The notes below the pieces were generated by a model. It worked only from the letters and a program-made list of their open reading frames with translations, was not told where the DNA came from and did not search any database. 64,000 nt of DNA from Polaribacter atrinae (lineage in GTDB: Bacteria; Bacteroidota; Bacteroidia; Flavobacteriales; Flavobacteriaceae). A program made the position numbers and the translations under genes. Where the stretch lies: the NCBI RefSeq assembly GCF_038023995.1, contig NZ_CP150660.1, positions 3,284,501 through 3,348,500 of the forward strand. The letters run 5' to 3'. Each line of letters starts with the position of its first letter. Position 1 is the stretch's first letter. This document shows, in pieces, positions 1-10,198 of the stretch.

Positions 1-2
1 CA

Positions 3-224
3 AATCAATTGGGTTTAGAAGCAGGGAAGAAAAGGATTTTTATAGGTTTTAAAATTGACAAAGAAGGAAATGTAGTAGATGTAAATGCAAGAGCACCGCA
101 TAAAGATCTTAAGGAAGAAGTTATTGCGGTAATGAATACGTTGCCTAAAATGATTCCTGGTGAACATGATGGTAAAAAAGTTGGTGTAAAATATTCAATT
201 CCGATTTCAATAATAGTAAATTAA
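3..224 (+). CDS. TonB C-terminal-domain protein, 3' end only
   Basis: The reading frame is already open at the left edge, so only the last 73 codons are present and the N-terminus lies outside the window. The visible part has the pattern of a TonB C-terminal domain: a strand with an IGFKIDKEGNVVDV core, then a helix with EVIAVMNTLPKMIPGEHDGK, then a final strand ending in SIPISIIVN. Such domains occur in TonB-family energy transducers and in small periplasmic or lipoprotein relatives. The 158-residue lipoprotein that follows has the same closing pattern (NLPKIYPANKRG then YRLPIRIQ), so the two may be tandem paralogues. The membrane anchor cannot be seen. Confidence 0.7.
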   Translation, partial: NQLGLEAGKKRIFIGFKIDKEGNVVDVNARAPHKDLKEEVIAVMNTLPKMIPGEHDGKKVGVKYSIPISIIVN

Positions 225-272
225 TACATCTATGAAAAGGAGAAATTAAGTGTATAATTATTTGAAATAGTT

Positions 273-305
273 AAAGTCGAGGTGTAAGCTTCGGCTTTTT
301 CATTT
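273..305 (+). terminator. Rho-independent terminator after the TonB-domain gene
   Basis: AAAGTCGAG (273-281) can pair, with one G-U and one small irregularity, with CTTCGGCTTT (289-298), and a T-rich stretch follows. It lies 49 bases after the stop codon at 224. Confidence 0.6.
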
Positions 306-411
306 TTAAATATAAGTTGTTTTTATACCCAAAATTGGCTTTTTTTTAAGGCTTAAAAAGTTTAAAGTACAAGTCAACAAAATTTAGTAAATTCACACTC
401 TAAATAAAAGT

Positions 412-888
412 ATGTTTTTAAGGGTTTTATCTTTTTTAATAATGTTGGTTTTTATCACTTCGTGTGATTTATTTTGCCCTCCAAAGGATAAAAACACATC
501 AGATTTAGATACTATTGTAGATTTTTCTTCTGTAGATACTTTTCCTTCTTTTAAAACTTGTGATGCTATTATTGATAAACAAGAAAAAATGGATTGCTTT
601 CGAACAACCATTCACCAGAAAGTAGGAGCGGAGTTGCAACAACATTCATTTGCTGTTAAAGATTCTATTAATGAAATGGTGTACGTGGATGTAATTATTA
701 ATTCTGAAGGAATTTTTAGCTTAGATACTATTCAGGCTTCAGTAAACCTTAAAAAGGAATTACCAGAATTAGATAGTTTATTAAAAGTGAGTGTAGAAAA
801 TCTTCCAAAAATCTATCCTGCAAACAAGCGAGGAATTCCGGTTACTACAAAATATCGATTGCCTATTAGAATTCAATTAAAAGAATAA
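412..888 (+). CDS. Lipoprotein with TonB-C-like domain
   Basis: A 158-residue protein starting with a short hydrophobic signal and a lipobox (FITSC, Cys about residue 18), so it is probably an envelope lipoprotein. The middle is acidic and unremarkable. Residues about 90-158 resemble a TonB C-terminal fold: a VYVDVIINSEGIF strand, a helix with LPELDSLLKVSVENLPKIYPA, and a closing strand TTKYRLPIRIQLKE. The upstream partial gene ends in the same way. The family role is uncertain; these small proteins are often labelled energy transducer TonB, but this one has a lipid anchor instead of a transmembrane anchor and no Pro-rich spacer, so it may not energise receptors. A terminator separates it from the upstream gene. 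Confidence 0.75.
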   Translation: MFLRVLSFLIMLVFITSCDLFCPPKDKNTSDLDTIVDFSSVDTFPSFKTCDAIIDKQEKMDCFRTTIHQKVGAELQQHSFAVKDSINEMVYVDVIINSEGIFSLDTIQASVNLKKELPELDSLLKVSVENLPKIYPANKRGIPVTTKYRLPIRIQLKE

Positions 889-1223
889 AAAATATAGAAT
901 CTACAATCTATTCTTTAACTTTTTTCATTTTTTGATAAAGAGTATAATAAGGCTGTTTTAACGTTAATGTTTTTTATAGATATGCTTTTTTTTCTGTATA
1001 TAATTTATTTTTTAAGTTATTTTGATGCATTAAATGTAACGGTTTCGTAATAATCACCTTGAAAAATGAGAATTATAGTAACATTAAATTAATTTATATT
1101 TAATGTTTTATATTTACCGCAAGCAAAAATACTTTTAAGCTTCTTTGTCTTTTTAAATAAGAATACTTGCTCGTTTTAAAGGACAAAAGTATTTTTATAA
1201 AAAAGCTAATTATTATATTTTTT
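889..1223 (+). other. 335-base AT-rich intergenic region upstream of the ECF sigma gene
   Basis: No gene is visible. The stretch is very AT-rich and presumably holds the promoter of the sigma/FecR pair. I find no clear TANNTTTG box and no strong terminator, only weak short inverted repeats such as GCAAG near 1120 and CTTGC near 1168. Confidence 0.5.
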
Positions 1224-1805
1224 ATGAATAACCATCTTTTAATAGCGCAAATAAAAAAGAAAGATACCGTTGCTTTTAAAAAATGTTATGATTTATTTTT
1301 TCAAGATTTAGTGGTTTCTGCAAATAGATATGTATCAGATTTTTTAGTTAGTGAAGATATTGTTTAAGAAGTATTTGTTTATATCTGGGAACACTCAGAA
1401 AAGATGGAAATTAAAACATCATTAAAAGCCTACTTATTTGTGATGGTTAAAAATAGATGTTTGAATCATTTAAAATCTGTAAAAATTACAGATAACCAAG
1501 ATTATATAGAATATAGTAGATCTTTAATAGACCGTGTAGAATTACCTAATTTTACAGAAGATAACAATACTCTTTATTTAAAGGTTTTAGCCATTGTTGA
1601 TGAGATGCCTTTAAAAATGCAAAAAATTTTTAAATTAAAATTTATAGAAGATTACAAGTATAATGAAATTGCAGAAGAACTAAATATTTCTTTAAATACT
1701 GTTAAAACACAGTTGAAAAGAGCTAAAATTAGGATTAATGATTCTTTAGTAATTTTGCTTTTTTGGTTAATATTTATCAATGTTTTTACCTTGATGTTGG
1801 TTTAA
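1224..1805 (+). pseudogene. ECF sigma factor (FecI-like) interrupted by an in-frame stop
   Basis: Read through the stop at 1365-1367, this is a 193-residue ECF-type sigma-70 factor, the usual length. The start is placed at the ATG at 1224 (MNNHLLIAQIKKK). Region 2 reads FLVSEDIV-stop-EVFVYIWEHSEK, where family members normally have Gln (EDIVQEVF), so a CAA to TAA change is the simplest explanation. Region 4 is intact (MPLKMQKIFKLKF, then YNEIAEELNISLNTVKTQLKRAK). Both halves share one frame, so no frameshift is needed. Such sigma factors pair with a FecR anti-sigma and activate the adjacent SusC/SusD operon. As written, the product would end after about 47 residues inside region 2 and be inactive. 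The FecR, SusC, SusD and metallohydrolase genes after it are also broken. Confidence 0.85.
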
Positions 1806-1923
1806 TTTGAATTTTTTTAAAATTTATTGATTTTTTTTGTCACCCTTTTTTAGTTTTACGTTGTCTTTAGTGTATAGTATTTAATTACAAATTATAATTA
1901 CACTTAAAAAAGACATTCTTAAA

Positions 1924-3064
1924 ATGGAATTTTTCTTAATAATAAAAAAAATAAACAATACGCTTTCCGAAGAGGAAAAGATAGTGTTTGATAAATGGTA
2001 TTCGGAATCTGAAAAACATAGAGCGTATTTTAAAAATGTAAAAGAAAACAAGAATTCTGAAAAATATCTTTTTGACAAAGAAAAGAATTGGACAGCAATA
2101 AAAGGTAAGGCTAAAATCAGCAAAAAAACTACTTGGAAATATTATGCAGCAGCAGCTTCAATTGCATTATTGTTTTCAATATCTTATTTATTTAATCCTA
2201 TAAATAAAAAAGTAAACACTTCAGAAATAATTACCGATACAGGTTATAGTAATAAAGCAATACTAACTTTAGAAGATGGTGAAGAAATACTTCTCTCTAA
2301 AGATCATAAAATAGAAAACGCTCTTTTTAAAAGTGAAGATAAAAGTATTGCATATAAAAAAAACAATACAAAAAGAGATTAAAGAAGTTACTACGCAACC
2401 AAAAATTATTTATAACTATCTAACAACAAAAAAAGGAGGAGAATTCTCTTTAACCTTGGCAGATGGAACTAAAGTGTGGTTAAATTCAGAATCTAAGCTT
2501 AAGTATCCAGTAAGTTTTATAAAGGGAAAACCAAGAACTGTAGAACTAGTTTATGGAGAAGCTTATTTTGAAGTTTCATCAAGTAAAAAGAATTCTGGAG
2601 ATGGTTTTATTGTTTTAAACACTTTACAGAATATATCTGTTTTAGGAACTCATTTTAATGTAAAAGCATATCTAGAAGATCATCTAATAACAACAACCTT
2701 ATTAGAAGGTAAAGTTATGGTTGAAAATAACGAAAAAGTTAAAATGTATTTAAAACCTAATGAAGAGACCATTTTAAATGCTTTAACATTAGAAATGCAA
2801 AAGAAAGAGGTAAATGCAAAAGAAAAAATTTCTTGGGTAAAGGGGTATTTTAGTTTTGACAATACTTCTTTATTAGAAATCACAAAAATACTTTCTAGAT
2901 GTTATGATGTTGACATCTCTTTTGAAGATGAAAAAATTAAAGATTTAAGATTTAATGGAGTTTTGAGTAAAAAGCAAGACGTAAAATCTGTCTTAGATGC
3001 AATTATAAATACAACAGATATTACTTATGAAGTAAATAATAGAAAAATTAAATTTAGAAAATAA
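1924..3064 (+). pseudogene. FecR-type anti-sigma factor, frameshifted
   Basis: The first part (1924-2382) has an N-terminal cytoplasmic segment with LSEEEKIVFDKWYSES, then a transmembrane helix about residues 75-90 (YYAAAASIALLFSISYLF). The second part (from about 2360 to 3064, frame shifted by one base) carries the FecR domain: GGEFSLTLADGTKVWLNS, VELVYGEAYFEV and a C-terminal SLLEITKILSRCYDVDISF segment of the DUF4974 type. The switch falls in A-rich sequence at 2352-2376, where one extra A would explain it. Joined, the protein is about 380 residues, normal for this family. It would transduce signals from the SusC receptor to the ECF sigma factor. A lone homopolymer error is possible, but the neighbouring lesions make true decay likelier. 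Confidence 0.85.
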
Positions 3065-3065
3065 A

Positions 3066-3114
3066 AAGGAATGTGGTTTGTCCATCTCTCACAATATTAA
3101 AACCACAATTCCTT
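3066..3114 (+). repeat. Long hairpin between fecR and susC
   Basis: AAGGAATGTGGTTT (3066-3079) and AAACCACAATTCCTT (3100-3114) form a 14-bp stem with one bulged base and a loop of about 20 bases. No T-run follows, so it looks like an mRNA-processing or stability element and not a simple terminator. Confidence 0.6.
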
Positions 3115-3153
3115 AGGTTCATGCTTATTAATAATTAAACACTTAACAAATTT

Positions 3154-6100
3154 ATGGAAATTAAATTTACTGGAGACTTTTTTCTGTTGCGAAAAAAGCT
3201 ATTAACAACTATTATGAAAACGTTCATATACTTATTCTGTGCCATCTCATTTGCATTTGTACCAAGTGAAGGAGTGTCACAAAACGCTAAAATTAAAATA
3301 GACACAGATAAAACCATATCTGTAGAAGAAGTTTTTAATTTGATTAAAATGCAAACAGATTATACATTTGTTTACGAAAATAGTATTTTCAAAAAACTTC
3401 CAAAAGTTAGCTTACACAAGGGGATTATCATTGTAAAAGATCTTTTAGATAAAAGCTTACAAGCAAGTAATGTTGTTTATCAATTTAATAAAGATGGTTC
3501 AATTTCATTAAAAAAGAAATCTGTTCAGCAAAAGGTTTCAGGTGTTTTAGTTGATGATAAAAACATGCCTATTGTGGGGGCTTCTGTTCGTATAAAAGCA
3601 ACAGGTATTGGTGTTGCTACAGATTTTAATGGAGAATTTTCTATACCAGCTTCTAAAGGAGATATATTGGTTTTTCAATCATTAGGTTTCGAGTCTAAAG
3701 AAGTAGTAGTTGGTAGTTTGTTTGTTTGTTATAAAGGTAGTCTTACAAGAATCATCAGAAAACTTAGCAGGAATTGTAATCACAACAGGTTACGATAAAA
3801 TTAACAAGAAAAGTTTTACTGGAGCAGCAACAACCATTAAAGCAGCAGATTTAAAAATTGATGGTATTAATGATGTAAGTAGAATGTTAGAAGGTAAAGT
3901 AGCCGGAGTTATTGTACAAAACATTACCGGAACTTTTGGTGCTGCGCCACAGATAACTATTAGAGGTTCTTCTTCTGTATTTGGTAACAATAATCCATTG
4001 TACGTTATAGATGGTGTGGTGCAAGAAGATATTGTAGAGCAAGATTTAGATGCTTTAACTTCTGGAGATGCGTCTACTTTAATTAGTTCTTCTATAGCGG
4101 GTGTTAATGCTACAGATATAGAAAAAATAGATATTTTAAAAGATGCTTCTGCCACTTCTATTTATGGTGCAAGAGCAAGAAACGGAGTTGTAGTTATAAC
4201 GACTAAAAGTGGTAAAAGAGAGAGCCCTTTAAAAGTAAGTTACACGTTAGAGCAAACGGTAAGAGATATACCATCTTATTCTCAATATGATATTTTAGAT
4301 TCTAAAGAAACCATTGGTATTTTAGAAGGTTTAAGAAGTCAAGGTTATTTAAGACTACCAGGTGTTGGTAATTCTAGATTTTCTGGAGTTTATGGTATTT
4401 TAGAAAAGAAAATTAACAGCTATTCTAATGGAGGTTTTGGAGTACAAAATACTCCAGAAGGTAGAAGTGCTTTTTTAAAGGATTACGAGTTGGCAAATAC
4501 CAATTGGTTTAAAAAATTGTTTAGACAATCTTTAATGCAAAACCACACGCTTAACTTTACAGGTGGTGGAGAGAACAATTCTTTTTATGCATCTATTGGT
4601 TTTTTACATGATCCGGGTTGGTCTGTTGCAGATAAAGTATCTAGAATTACAACGAACTTAAAGAATACATTTTACTTTTCAGATAAGTTTAATATTTCAA
4701 TTGCTACAGTTGCATCTGTTAGAAAACAAAAAGCACCAGGTTCTTTTAATAGAGAAGCCAATGTTGTAGACGGTCAGTTTAGTAGAGATTTTGATATCAA
4801 TCCGTTTAGTTACGCATTAAATACTTCTAGAGCGTTAAGACCAAGAGATAATGATGGTAATTTAGAATACTACACCAATAATTGGGCTGATTTTAATATT
4901 TTAGAAGAATTAGAAAACAATACATTAGATTTAGATGTAAAAGATATTCGTTTTCAATTAGATGCTTCTTATAAAATTTCAGACAATATTACGTACGATT
5001 TAAATGCTTCTGCAAGATATGTAAATAGTGTTAGAGAGCATCAAATTAGAGAAAACTCTAATGTTGTTAGAGCTTATAATGCAGACGAAACCACTGTAAT
5101 AGCAAATGCAAATATCTTTTTATACACAGACCCAAATAATCCAGATGCGATTCCTGTTTCTGTTTTTCCAGAAGGTGGTTTGTATCGTAAATTCGATAAC
5201 AGTTTAACTTCTTATTATGTTAGAAACAGTTTTCAGTTAAAGAAATATTTTAATCAAAAGCATAATTTTAATGCTTTATTAGGTCAAGAATTAAGATATG
5301 TAGATAGAAATAACGAGAATTTTACAGGTTATGGTTTACAATATGAAAACGGTTTTGTACCATTTACAGATGCTAGATTATTAGAAAAAGTAGTTGCAGA
5401 AGGTGGAAACTATTTTGGGTTGGGTAGAGAAAGAGAAAGAACGGTTGCCTTCTTTGGTAGAACTACGTATACATATAATGATAAGTATGTTTTTTCTTTA
5501 ACAGGAAGGTATGATGGTTCTAATAGACAAGGTAGAAGTTCTAAATCTAGATGGTTGCCTACAGGTACTGTAAGTGCAAAATGGAATGCAAGTGAAGAAG
5601 ATTTTATACAAAAATCAAAAACCATTAATAACCTACAATTTAGAGCATCTTATGGTTTAAGTGCTTCATCAGGTCCTGCTACCAACTCTTTGGCAATTTT
5701 TAGAAGTGAAATTACAGATAGATTAACGCCATCTGAAAGAGAAACATATTTAGATATTCAAGATTTAGAAAACTCTGAATTAACTTGGGAGAAACAACAC
5801 GAATTAAACATTGGAGTAGATTTAGGATTATTTAATAATAGAATTCAATTTACGGCAGATGTGTATCAAAGAGATATTTTTGATAATATAGACTTTGTGA
5901 GAACTTCTGGTATTGGAGGAGAATTTTTTAAAACAGGAAATAATTCTGATACAACTCAAAAAGGAATCGAGTTTGCTTTAACATCAACCAATGTAAAAAC
6001 AGATAATTTTAGTTGGACCACTTCTTTAAACTTCTCTTTTTTCGATCAAGAAATAACAAAATTACAGAACAAACCAAGAGTAATTGATGTTTTGGTTTAC

Positions 6101-6801
6101 AAGGAGGAAAATTAGAAGGATATCCAAACAATTCTTTATTCTCTTTTCAGTTTGATGGATTAAATTCAGACGGTATACCAACATTTATTTTACCAGAAGG
6201 AGACAACCCAGTTACAGATGTAGATTTTCAAGACAGTTCTAATATTACAGATTATTTAGTGTACAACGGTTCTGTATTACCAAATGTTGCTGGTGGTTTT
6301 TCTAATTCATTTAAATATAAAAATTGGGATTTAAATATGTTAATCACTGGTTCTGGTGGTAATGTTGTAAGGCTAAACCCTGCATTAGATAACTTTTATT
6401 CTGGTACAAATGTATTTACAAAAAGTAGTATTAATAGATGGGTTTTACCTGGAGATGAAAATATTACCAATATTCCTAAAGTTATAGATGTTAGAGATAA
6501 TAATATTTATAACAGTAGCGATTTGTCTAGAGCCTACAACGTTTATAATTTTTCTGATGCAAGAGTAGTTAATGGAGATTTTTTAAGAATGAAAAGCATC
6601 TTTTTAGGGTACAGTTTTAATAAAGATGTATTAGATAAATTAAGCCTTTCTCATCTAAAACTTAAATTACAAGGAACCAACTTGTTTTTATTGTATTCGG
6701 ATGATAGATTAAATGGGCAAGACCCAGAATTTTATGGCACAGGTGGTGTTGCTTTACCTATAACTAGACAATTTACAATGTCTTTAAATATTGGACTATA
6801 A
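3154..6801 (+). pseudogene. SusC-type TonB-dependent receptor with STN domain, two frameshifts
   Basis: Joined, this is a roughly 1215-residue SusC/RagA-type outer-membrane receptor. It has a long flavobacterial-style leader (MEIKFTGDF, then MKTFIYLFCAISFAF), an STN secretin/TonB short N-terminal domain (about 50-125), a carboxypeptidase-regulatory domain (VSGVLVDDKNMPIVGASV), a plug (NPLYVIDGVV, DASATSIYGARARNGVVVITTKSG) and a barrel ending SLNIGL. The STN domain fits signalling to the FecR/sigma pair upstream. Two lesions split it. At 3717-3728 there are three TTTG units where two would keep frame (giving VVGSLFVIKVVLQESSENLAG across the joint). Near 6100 a single base is missing: restoring one C after TAC gives VYQGGKLEGYPNN and reopens the frame to 6801. 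No full-length receptor can be made as written. Confidence 0.9.
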
Positions 6802-6812
6802 AATATATTACA

Positions 6813-7614
6813 ATGAAAAAACTACAGAAAAATATTTTAAAAATAACCACAATTATATCTTTATTCTTATTAATTAGTTGTGATGATTATTTATCTGAAT
6901 TACCAGATAATAGAGCAGAAATAGATTCTCCAGAAAAAATAAGCGCTTTAGTTACTTATTAGCTCTACATCATCATGGTGGGGTAGAAATTTTTGGAGAA
7001 CTAATTATGGATTATCAAATATAAATTCTGATGCAATTTTTCAGGCAGACAATCCATTTGGTAAAGGTTGGGCCTATGATATTTTTGGTTCTAGTGAAGG
7101 TTTTAACAATCCTAAGTTCGATGAGTATTTTAAAGTAACAAATCAATCTGCAGGAACCGGTAGAGGGTATACTGGTTTGGTGTTATTTGGTAATGATGAA
7201 GCTCTTTTAAATAGGGCAGAAGCTTATGCGATGCAAGAAGATTATGCTAACTGTTTAAACGATTTAAATGTTTTTTTATCAAAGAAAACAGAAGGTTATA
7301 ATAGCGGTACAGATATTTTAACAGAAGACATGGTACTTAATATGTTTCCTGTAACTCCAGGTGAATTAACTCCTTTTTACACTTTTAAAGATGATAAACA
7401 AATTTCTTTTATCAATGCGATTTTAAAATTCAGACAAAAAGAATTTTATCACGAAGGGGTAAGATGGTTTGATGTAAGAAGGTTTAACATTGCTATTAAA
7501 AGATATTATAGAAAAGATGATATAGATGTAGAATTGCCTAAAGATGATTTAAGAAGACAATTACAAGTTCCAGAATCTGCAATAAACTTCGGACTAACAC
7601 CTAATCCTAGATAA
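6813..7614 (+). pseudogene. SusD/RagB-type lipoprotein, large internal deletion
   Basis: The N-terminus (6813-6959) has a signal and lipobox (LLISCDDYLSELPDNRAEI) and continues to KISALVTY, then hits TAG at 6960. Sequence resumes in another frame at 6961 with SSTSSWWGRNFWRTNYG and runs to 7614, including the SusD C-terminal signature EALLNRAEAYAMQ and QKEFYHEGVRWFDVRRFNI. Only about 267 residues remain of a family that is usually about 450-550. The missing part is the central TPR and glycan-contacting region, so the gene has lost some hundreds of bases at the joint as well as its frame. It lies directly after susC, as expected for a SusCD pair. A surface nutrient-binding lipoprotein cannot be made from it. 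Confidence 0.85.
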
Positions 7615-7616
7615 TT

Positions 7617-8593
7617 ATGAAAAAGATATATATGTAGCAGTTTTAATTTTCGGAATTATTTCTGCTTGTAATCTAGATGAAGATAAGTTAACAGACAGTA
7701 ACTTAAATACAGAAACACCAAGTTTAAATACTACCGATGAGTGGTTAAGAGACCATATTACAATTCCATATAATATTGATGTAAACTATCAATGGGACGA
7801 AGGTAGAGTAGATTTAGATAGATATTTATTTCCACCAACTTTAGAAAAAGTAGTGCCTATTATGCAAGTGGTTAAAAAAGTTTGGATTGATACCTACACA
7901 GAGTTAGGTGGAGAAGATTTTGTAAAAATAATTGCACCAAGAGAAATGGTTTTGGTTGGTGGTACAAATTTAAATCCAAGCGGAACAAGAACTTTAGGTT
8001 TTGCAGAAGGAGGAAAGAACATTGTGTTATTTGAAACCGATTTAGTAGATGTTAAGAATAAAAGCCAAGTAACAAGGTTTATTCAAACAATTCAGCATGA
8101 ATATACGCACATTTTAAATCAACAAGTTCGTTACGATGAAGAAGCTTTTAAGCAAATAACCCCTAGTGGTTATACTGCACAATGGTTTAATCCTGCCAAT
8201 GAAGAAGAACGATTTGATATTGCAAACAGTCTTGGTTTTATAACGGATTATGCGAGACTTAATGAAGGTGAAGATTTTGCAGAAATGGTAGAAACAATTC
8301 TTACCAATAACGCAGAAGATTACCAAGAAATTATAGATAATATTAAAGCTAAAATTATAAGTAATGCAGTTTCTACTGCCTTGTCTAATTTAGATTCTGA
8401 TGCTACACAAGCAGAAATAGATGCTGCAACCCAAGGAGCAACAATTACAGCAACTCCACAAGCAGATAATGCTGTAGCGTTGATAAAAGCCAAAGAAGCA
8501 ATTGTTGCAGAATATTTTAAGAAATCTTTTAATATAGATTTATATGAATTACAAAAATTAGCTACCGATAATATTTTAGAAGCAATTAAATAA
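7617..8593 (+). pseudogene. SusCD-associated zinc metallohydrolase lipoprotein, early 2-bp frameshift
   Basis: The first codons read MKKIYM then TAG (7635-7637). Removing one AT from the (AT)4 tract at 7626-7633 restores MKKIYVAVLIFGIISACNLDE, a perfect signal peptide with lipobox, and the frame then stays open to 8593 (about 325 residues). The body contains the zinc-protease motif HEYTHILN (HExxH) and a second conserved block with DYARLNEGEDFAEM, matching the family of substrate-import-associated zinc metallohydrolase lipoproteins found beside SusC/SusD. Apart from the start the gene looks healthy. It could be a recent inactivation or a slippage-controlled off state. A downstream start would lose the lipoprotein signal. 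Confidence 0.85.
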
Positions 8594-8603
8594 TACTAAG
8601 AAC

Positions 8604-9977
8604 ATGAAAAAAATAAAAATAAATACGTGTCAATTAATTGTAGCGCTTTGTCTTTTTGTATTAAGTAGCTGTGATGAAAACAATGATCCTGAACTTTTAT
8701 TTGAAGACACACCAACAGTTAGAATAGAAAAGAGTATTGCAGAATTAAAAACAGCTCTTCAAGGTTCTGAAAACGGATGGAAAACAACTTATTTTACGGA
8801 TGATTCAGAACTAGGAGGTTTTACTTTTTTATTCGATTTTATTAGTGATTCAGAAGTAATTATGGATTCAGATTTTGGAACGCCAGATGTTAGCGCTACG
8901 AGTTTGTATGATATTACTTTAGGCTCTACTGTTAAACTTACTTTTACAACAAAAAACGTAATTCATCAGTTATCAGATTCAAATAATTTTCCAGATGATG
9001 ATTTAAGAGGACAAGGTTATAAAGGTAGTTTTGAGTTTTTATACTTTAAAACAGAAGGAGATGATATTCTTTTTAAGTCTAATAGAGATCGTGATATTAT
9101 CATTCGTTTTTCTAAAGCGTCTAAAGAAGATTGGACTAGTTTAACAAGTCTAAATAAGACAATGTTAGAAACTAACATTCCAAAAAATCCATTAAAATCT
9201 GTTTTTAGAAATATTACTTTAGAAAGTGGAGGTAAAACAACTTTATATGGTTTTTCTTTTAATGAAGCTAGAAGGTTTGCAACAGTTACAGCAATAAGTA
9301 AAGATGCTGTAAAAACAGACCTTAGCTTTGGTATTGCACCAAAACCTACTGGTTTTGTTGTTAGTCCTGCAATAGAAATAGAAAATGTAGTCTTAGAAGA
9401 GTTTATTTACAATTTAGATGATGATGAGTTTGTTGCTGAAGTTGATGGTGTTAAAATTACTTTAAGTTATGCTGATGAACTAAGTTTTCTATTACCATTT
9501 TATGATTTTGGAAACGAGTCTAGAGGTAATAATAATATGAGATTGTATAGAACTAATTTACCTAATTCAGATTTATCTAGTGAAAATTTTATAAACTTTT
9601 ATAAAGAATGGGAAGCACATTTTACAGCTACTCAAAGTGGTAGAACTGTTACTAGAGTCTATTTATATAATTTAGAAACTGTAGATAATTCTTTTGTTCA
9701 AGTAAGATATTTATCTAGTGGACGTTCATTTAGTTTAAATTTTAAATTTACGTATACTGTTACAGAAAATGCTACTGGTAATAAAATTTATAAATTAACA
9801 GAAACGGTACCCGTTAATACAACAAGAAGAGCAGGTATATTACCGCTATTAGATTTTTTGTTTAGAGATAGTGGTTTCTATGTACAAAAAATGGTTGATT
9901 TTAATGCAAATCAAAATACCTTAGGTATAATTCCTGTTGATGATACTACAATGCTTGCGCAATGGTATGATTTTTAA
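8604..9977 (+). CDS. DUF4302-family lipoprotein
   Basis: An intact 457-residue lipoprotein with a signal ending in LSSCDE (lipid Cys about 23). The opening TVRIEKSIAELKTALQGSENGWKTTYF and the pattern of beta-rich segments match DUF4302, a family encoded next to SusC/SusD and the zinc-metallohydrolase lipoprotein. The biochemical role is unknown; a surface-exposed substrate-binding accessory is the usual guess. It starts 10 bases after the metallohydrolase stop and is the last gene of the locus, followed by a strong terminator. It is the only member of the locus without a visible lesion. Confidence 0.8.
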   Translation: MKKIKINTCQLIVALCLFVLSSCDENNDPELLFEDTPTVRIEKSIAELKTALQGSENGWKTTYFTDDSELGGFTFLFDFISDSEVIMDSDFGTPDVSATSLYDITLGSTVKLTFTTKNVIHQLSDSNNFPDDDLRGQGYKGSFEFLYFKTEGDDILFKSNRDRDIIIRFSKASKEDWTSLTSLNKTMLETNIPKNPLKSVFRNITLESGGKTTLYGFSFNEARRFATVTAISKDAVKTDLSFGIAPKPTGFVVSPAIEIENVVLEEFIYNLDDDEFVAEVDGVKITLSYADELSFLLPFYDFGNESRGNNNMRLYRTNLPNSDLSSENFINFYKEWEAHFTATQSGRTVTRVYLYNLETVDNSFVQVRYLSSGRSFSLNFKFTYTVTENATGNKIYKLTETVPVNTTRRAGILPLLDFLFRDSGFYVQKMVDFNANQNTLGIIPVDDTTMLAQWYDF

Positions 9978-10031
9978 AAAAAAATATATTCCCCCAATAA
10001 CTTTAAGTTTTAAAACTTATCATTTTTACTA

Positions 10032-10075
10032 AAGATGAACCTTTTTCTAATTAAAAAGGTTCATCTTGTTTTTGT
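10032..10075 (+). terminator. Terminator after the DUF4302 gene
   Basis: AAGATGAACCTTTTT (10032-10046) pairs perfectly with AAAAAGGTTCATCTT (10053-10067), followed by GTTTTTG. The A/T-rich stem base would also allow function on the minus strand. Confidence 0.85.
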
Positions 10076-10102
10076 GCCTATTGGTTGTTTTTATTATAAG
10101 AT

Positions 10103-10151
10103 ATAAAAAAAGGTTCTAACTTTTGCTTTCGCAATAATTAGAACCTTTAAT
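10103..10151 (-). terminator. Terminator of obg
   Basis: AAAGGTTCTAA near 10109-10119 and TTAGAACCTTT near 10138-10148 form an 11-bp stem. On the minus strand it is followed by a T-run (the A-run at about 10105-10111). It is located downstream of the obg stop. A further partial copy of the same arm lies at 10171-10182. Confidence 0.75.
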
Positions 10152-10198
10152 ATTTTATTGAAACTCTAAACTTAGAACCTTTTTAAAAAGTAAACTGT

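Noticed and set aside
1365..1367. TAA readthrough or codon reassignment (also at 17023)
   Set aside because: TAA is the normal stop of most intact genes in the window, so reassignment is excluded; nothing around these stops suggests recoding.
2352..2382. Programmed frameshift in fecR
   Set aside because: An A-rich slip site exists, but there is no downstream stimulatory structure visible, FecR homologues are not known to need one, and the neighbouring genes are decayed.
1224..7614. All lesions of the SusCD locus as sequencing errors
   Set aside because: Homopolymer error could explain FecR, but not the CAA-to-TAA change, the large susD deletion or the tandem-repeat expansions, and the errors would have to cluster in one locus.
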